Shown here in pieces: positions 8,114 to 10,316 of a stretch of DNA of 10,316 nt (positions within the stretch are counted from its first letter, which is position 1; every line of letters starts with the position of its first letter). This stretch comes from Bacteroidia bacterium (GTDB lineage: Bacteria > Bacteroidota > Bacteroidia > Bacteroidales > GCA-2748055), in NCBI GenBank assembly GCA_004525825.1, contig SPBY01000066.1, forward strand, positions 1 through 10,316, read 5' to 3'. Below the pieces are notes generated by a model. The model searched no databases. It was given only the letters and a program-made list of their open reading frames with translations, and had not been told where the DNA came from. The position numbers and the translations under genes were made by a program.

Positions 8114-8666
8114 CTTCAACTATTATGGTTCCACTGGAACCGATGAGCTGCCAGTTGGACAGATCCTGGTTCGACCTGAATCCCCTGCTACCATAAAGAA
8201 CGTTGTCTTCGTTGTGTACCTTGGTGTAAGTGTCGGAGTAGATACGCTTCTCGTCTTCGTTCCAAAACAACTCCTCGGTATAGAGGGCATCCCCGTTATC
8301 ATAGCGCCGGGCAACCACATTGCCTGTGGCATGCCACAAATGTTCTTCCAGGTAGTAAATGGTATAGTCGGCTGTAATCTCCGATTCCAACTTTAATGAA
8401 TCGTCATAAAAATACACTTCCATACCTTCAGGAAATTCCATGCAGGGCCGCTCCACATCCGGGAATTGTTGGTATGTCGGAGCCAGTATCTGGACCTTTA
8501 CTTTGGCCGAATCGCTGTAAATGACCTTTATGTTGGTGCCTTGCACAGTGGGGGTTTCCGAATCATCGGTGAGCATGTTGATTCGTTCAATATCGTTCTC
8601 ACATCCCCCCGACAACAGTGCCAGGATGGCCAGCATAAATGATAAATGACTCACTCTCCAGTTCAT
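8103..8666 (-). CDS. lptC: LPS export ABC transporter periplasmic protein LptC
   Basis: LptC forms part of the periplasmic bridge that carries LPS from the inner-membrane LptBFG transporter to LptA and the outer membrane. The 187-aa product has an N-terminal hydrophobic segment ending in LLSGGC (Cys22), so it is probably a lipoprotein, as I recall for other Bacteroidota LptC proteins; Ser rather than Leu at -3 makes the lipobox imperfect. The beta-rich LptC domain spans ~45-182, with YFYDDSLKLESEITADYTIYY, HATGNVVARRYDNGDALYTEEL, RIYSDTYTKVHNEDNVLYGSRGF and SNQDLSNWQLIG, matching the family's repeating beta-jellyroll strands. The start MNWRVSH carries the Arg expected before a signal helix; an internal Met at position 11 would remove it. 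A promoter-like site ends only 5 bases before the ATG. The 3' end overlaps the small membrane gene, and the lpt ABC genes are not in this window. Confidence 0.88.
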   Translation of the reverse strand: MNWRVSHLSFMLAILALLSGGCENDIERINMLTDDSETPTVQGTNIKVIYSDSAKVKVQILAPTYQQFPDVERPCMEFPEGMEVYFYDDSLKLESEITADYTIYYLEEHLWHATGNVVARRYDNGDALYTEELFWNEDEKRIYSDTYTKVHNEDNVLYGSRGFRSNQDLSNWQLIGSSGTIIVEDEQ

Positions 8667-8671
8667 AGACG

Positions 8672-8704
8672 CAAAGATAGTAAAAAGCAGCGCTCACCCT
8701 GCAA
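8672..8704 (-). promoter_or_regulatory. Putative Bacteroidota-type promoter of lptC
   Basis: On the minus strand TATCTTTG (8679-8672) matches TAnnTTTG exactly, and TTG at 8704-8702 is a possible -33 element with a 22-base spacer, slightly long. It lies just downstream of the terminator at 8727-8757, where a new promoter would be expected. Transcription would begin at or within a few bases of the lptC ATG (8666), implying a very short or absent leader. Confidence 0.5.
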
Positions 8705-8726
8705 TTTCACCCTCTGCCCTTAAGAC

Positions 8727-8757
8727 AAAAAAAAGGCCCCCGGTAATGGAGGCCTTT
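8727..8757 (-). terminator. Rho-independent terminator between the TPR gene and lptC
   Basis: On the minus strand the hairpin AAAGGCCTCC, loop ATTACC, GGGGGCCTTT has ten stem positions with one mismatch and runs into eight T. It begins 18 bases after the TPR stop codon, so it should end the barrel/TPR transcript. On the plus strand only TTT follows, so it is mainly directional. Confidence 0.82.
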
Positions 8758-8775
8758 GTATGGGGTAGGGCGGGT

Positions 8776-10116
8776 TTATTCTTTCCGTGAACGTACGGTG
8801 GTGTATTCATTAATACAACCTTTCACCTGATAAGAATCGCCATCTTTCATGTCTCTGAAGAATACCTCTTCGTGGTTGGGATACTGGTTTAAGTAGTCAT
8901 TCAGCCTTTTGTTGGCATCGGCGGTGACACTGGGATCCACCGATTTGGCCTTGGCATACTTGTCAGCTGCCACCCAGAAAGCTGCACGCTGTTCAAAATC
9001 ACCCCCCAGGTTGGTACGCGATGCAATAATGGCATCTCCAAGAGCGATGTAAGCTTTTCCATAATTGCTTTTTCGTGCGATGGCCTCATTGGCCCAGACG
9101 ATGGCCTCGCAATATTCTTTATTGGCAGTACTTACAATAGTAAGCTCATAATACCATGTGGCCCTTGTCTCGTCGTCGATGTTCTCACCAATCACAGCCA
9201 TTTGAAGATATTGTGCTGCTTTCTGGAAATCACTTTTGGCAATGAACAGGACGGCCAGCTGGTGTGCCGATTGCGGTCCGGGGGCAATTTTGTACATCTG
9301 CTCAGAGGCGTTTACATAGACATTGGCCCTGTCACAACCCGCCGACGAGTAGAACTTAATTACATGTTCCAGGAAAGCCTTATCAGTTTTGTTGGCCTCA
9401 TACTGTGGTACAAAGTACTTGTCTAAAGCATCGCAGGTGAGCAGTCCGGAAGCCAGCATCATGTCGTCGATGCTCTCTTTGGCTTTTGGCCAGCGGGAAC
9501 TCAAATCAAGCAGCCCATCAATGATTTCAGTCACCATGAAATAATCCTCAATGGATTGATTATCATCCATCTTTCCCTTCTGATTCAGGGTGACGCTGGC
9601 ATTGATGAAAGTAACCATCTCCGCATCACTGGATTTATTCTTTTGCAATTCAATGCTGCGCTTCAGGTATTTATAGGCCTGCTCTACCGCAGCAATCTCC
9701 TGATTCCGGTAGCGCAAAAGATCAATTCCCTTTCTTCCCAGCACATTCCCTTCACCTTGAAAATATTCAATGCGCCTGTCGTAAATCAGTAGCATGGTAT
9801 CTATCAACTGTTCTTTCCTGGCAGGATTTGATTCGGACTCTATGAAGGAGCGGTACATGGTAATTCCTTCCACATACATTCTCTCACTGGAGGCAGGACA
9901 GGAACCAAACACTACCCGCCAGGGAGCTATGGCATCTTTATAGTTGCTGTGTTTAAAAAACTCCCTGTACAGCGAAAGGTTTTTAATACAATTGATACTG
10001 TCCTGGCCTTTGCCGTATTTCGATCCGTCCTCGATTCCCTTCTGTGAAAATGCAGCTAGGGCAAACAATAGGGATATCGTTGCTAAAAGGATGGTTTTGA
10101 GGGCTTTCGTTTTCAT
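8776..10116 (-). CDS. Secreted TPR-repeat protein of the Bacteroidota envelope cluster
   Basis: A 446-aa protein with a signal peptide (MKTKALKTILLA...LAAFS, cleavage probably before Gln25), so periplasmic or surface-associated. The remainder is almost entirely helical. TPR-like pairs are visible at ~50-72 (YREFFKHSNYKDAIAPWRVVF), ~286-310 (HQLAVLFIAKSDFQKAAQYLQMA), ~320-348 (WYYELTIVSTANKEYCEAIVWANEAI) and ~352-395 (YGKAYIALGDAIIA, FWVAADKYAKAKSVDPS). TPR arrays bind protein partners; no enzymatic motif is seen. The mature chain has six Cys (43, 73, 228, 261, 336, 434), which could form disulfides. The gene starts 20 bases after the outer-membrane barrel gene, without a Shine-Dalgarno, so it is probably co-transcribed with it, and it ends before a terminator. 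I recall such a TPR protein next to lptC in other Bacteroidales; its exact role is unknown. Confidence 0.85.
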   Translation of the reverse strand: MKTKALKTILLATISLLFALAAFSQKGIEDGSKYGKGQDSINCIKNLSLYREFFKHSNYKDAIAPWRVVFGSCPASSERMYVEGITMYRSFIESESNPARKEQLIDTMLLIYDRRIEYFQGEGNVLGRKGIDLLRYRNQEIAAVEQAYKYLKRSIELQKNKSSDAEMVTFINASVTLNQKGKMDDNQSIEDYFMVTEIIDGLLDLSSRWPKAKESIDDMMLASGLLTCDALDKYFVPQYEANKTDKAFLEHVIKFYSSAGCDRANVYVNASEQMYKIAPGPQSAHQLAVLFIAKSDFQKAAQYLQMAVIGENIDDETRATWYYELTIVSTANKEYCEAIVWANEAIARKSNYGKAYIALGDAIIASRTNLGGDFEQRAAFWVAADKYAKAKSVDPSVTADANKRLNDYLNQYPNHEEVFFRDMKDGDSYQVKGCINEYTTVRSRKE

Positions 10117-10136
10117 ACTTTTTAAAATATGCTGTT

Positions 10137-10316
10137 TTAGTCAAATCTCCTTTTACGGAACCATAGATCATGTAAAGTTACATTAAATGTTATAATACCA
10201 TAATTTTCTTTCACTAAATTGTACTCTGTGGTACCCCTGGTACCCAGTGTGAATGCCACATTTATACTCGATCTTAAGGTTTTTACCGGTAAGCCTACCC
10301 CAAAAGTTATGCCATA
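10137..10316 (-). CDS. C-terminal end of an outer-membrane beta-barrel protein (partial)
   Basis: The minus strand from the right edge encodes 59 residues ending at TAA (10139-10137), with no start in the window. The peptide begins YGITFGVGLPV and ends DLWFRKRRFD. It shows alternating polar/hydrophobic strands (TFGVGLPV, SINVAFTLG, YGIITFNVTL) with glycine-rich turns (GTRGTTEYN), the pattern of the last strands of an outer-membrane barrel. The ending resembles the hypothetical FadL/OmpP1-like barrel proteins that precede the TPR/lptC genes in Bacteroidales, as I recall, but 59 residues cannot settle the family. The 20-base gap to the TPR gene suggests one operon. Confidence 0.72.
   Translation of the reverse strand, partial: YGITFGVGLPVKTLRSSINVAFTLGTRGTTEYNLVKENYGIITFNVTLHDLWFRKRRFD

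Noticed and set aside
8028..8396. 122-codon plus-strand open frame opposite lptC and the small membrane gene
   Set aside because: It is antisense to well-supported genes, has low-complexity shadow composition and no recognisable motif.
10229..10246. Two GGTACC sites around CCT as an operator-like repeat
   Set aside because: They lie in the coding end of the barrel gene and encode a GTRGT turn; a coding explanation suffices.

Overview
The window looks like a chromosomal segment of a Bacteroidota bacterium, most likely from the Bacteroidales/Marinilabiliales side. Three things point there. A small envelope cluster (outer-membrane barrel, TPR protein, LptC, CNNM/CBS protein, PpiD-type foldase) has the order I recall from that phylum. 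Promoter-like sites match TAnnTTTG, the Bacteroidota -7 element. Most genes lack a strong Shine-Dalgarno. Every supported gene is on the minus strand, so in transcription order the window is read from high to low coordinates.

Envelope block (10316 to 4391). First comes the last 59 codons of an outer-membrane beta-barrel protein. After 20 bases follows a secreted TPR protein of 446 aa. A terminator hairpin and a promoter-like site then separate it from a tightly packed group: lptC, a 61-aa two-helix membrane protein that overlaps the lptC end by 11 bases, and a CNNM/CBS/CorC-C membrane protein 3 bases further on. After 102 bases comes a 718-aa membrane-anchored PpiD/SurA-type peptidyl-prolyl isomerase. 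Together these suggest outer-membrane assembly and homeostasis: LPS export, folding of exported proteins and perhaps divalent-cation transport.

Intergenic spacer (4390 to 4079). It holds a long imperfect inverted repeat with GCGAAGC mini-hairpins directly behind the ppiD-like stop codon, a strong bidirectional terminator, and then a -7-like site and a clear GGAGG ribosome-binding site for the next unit.

Signalling block (4078 to 1). A secreted protein with an N-terminal TPR-like helical part and twelve regularly spaced PD40 (TolB-like) propeller motifs is followed after 7 bases by a sensor histidine kinase whose C-terminus runs off the left edge. The kinase has an apparent frameshift between its N-terminal membrane helix and the rest of the protein, so it is either a recent pseudogene or carries a sequence error. 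Its extracytoplasmic region seems to contain TPR-like helices. The pair may form one sensing module, but that is inference.

I see no RNA genes, CRISPR arrays, insertion sequences or phage genes.
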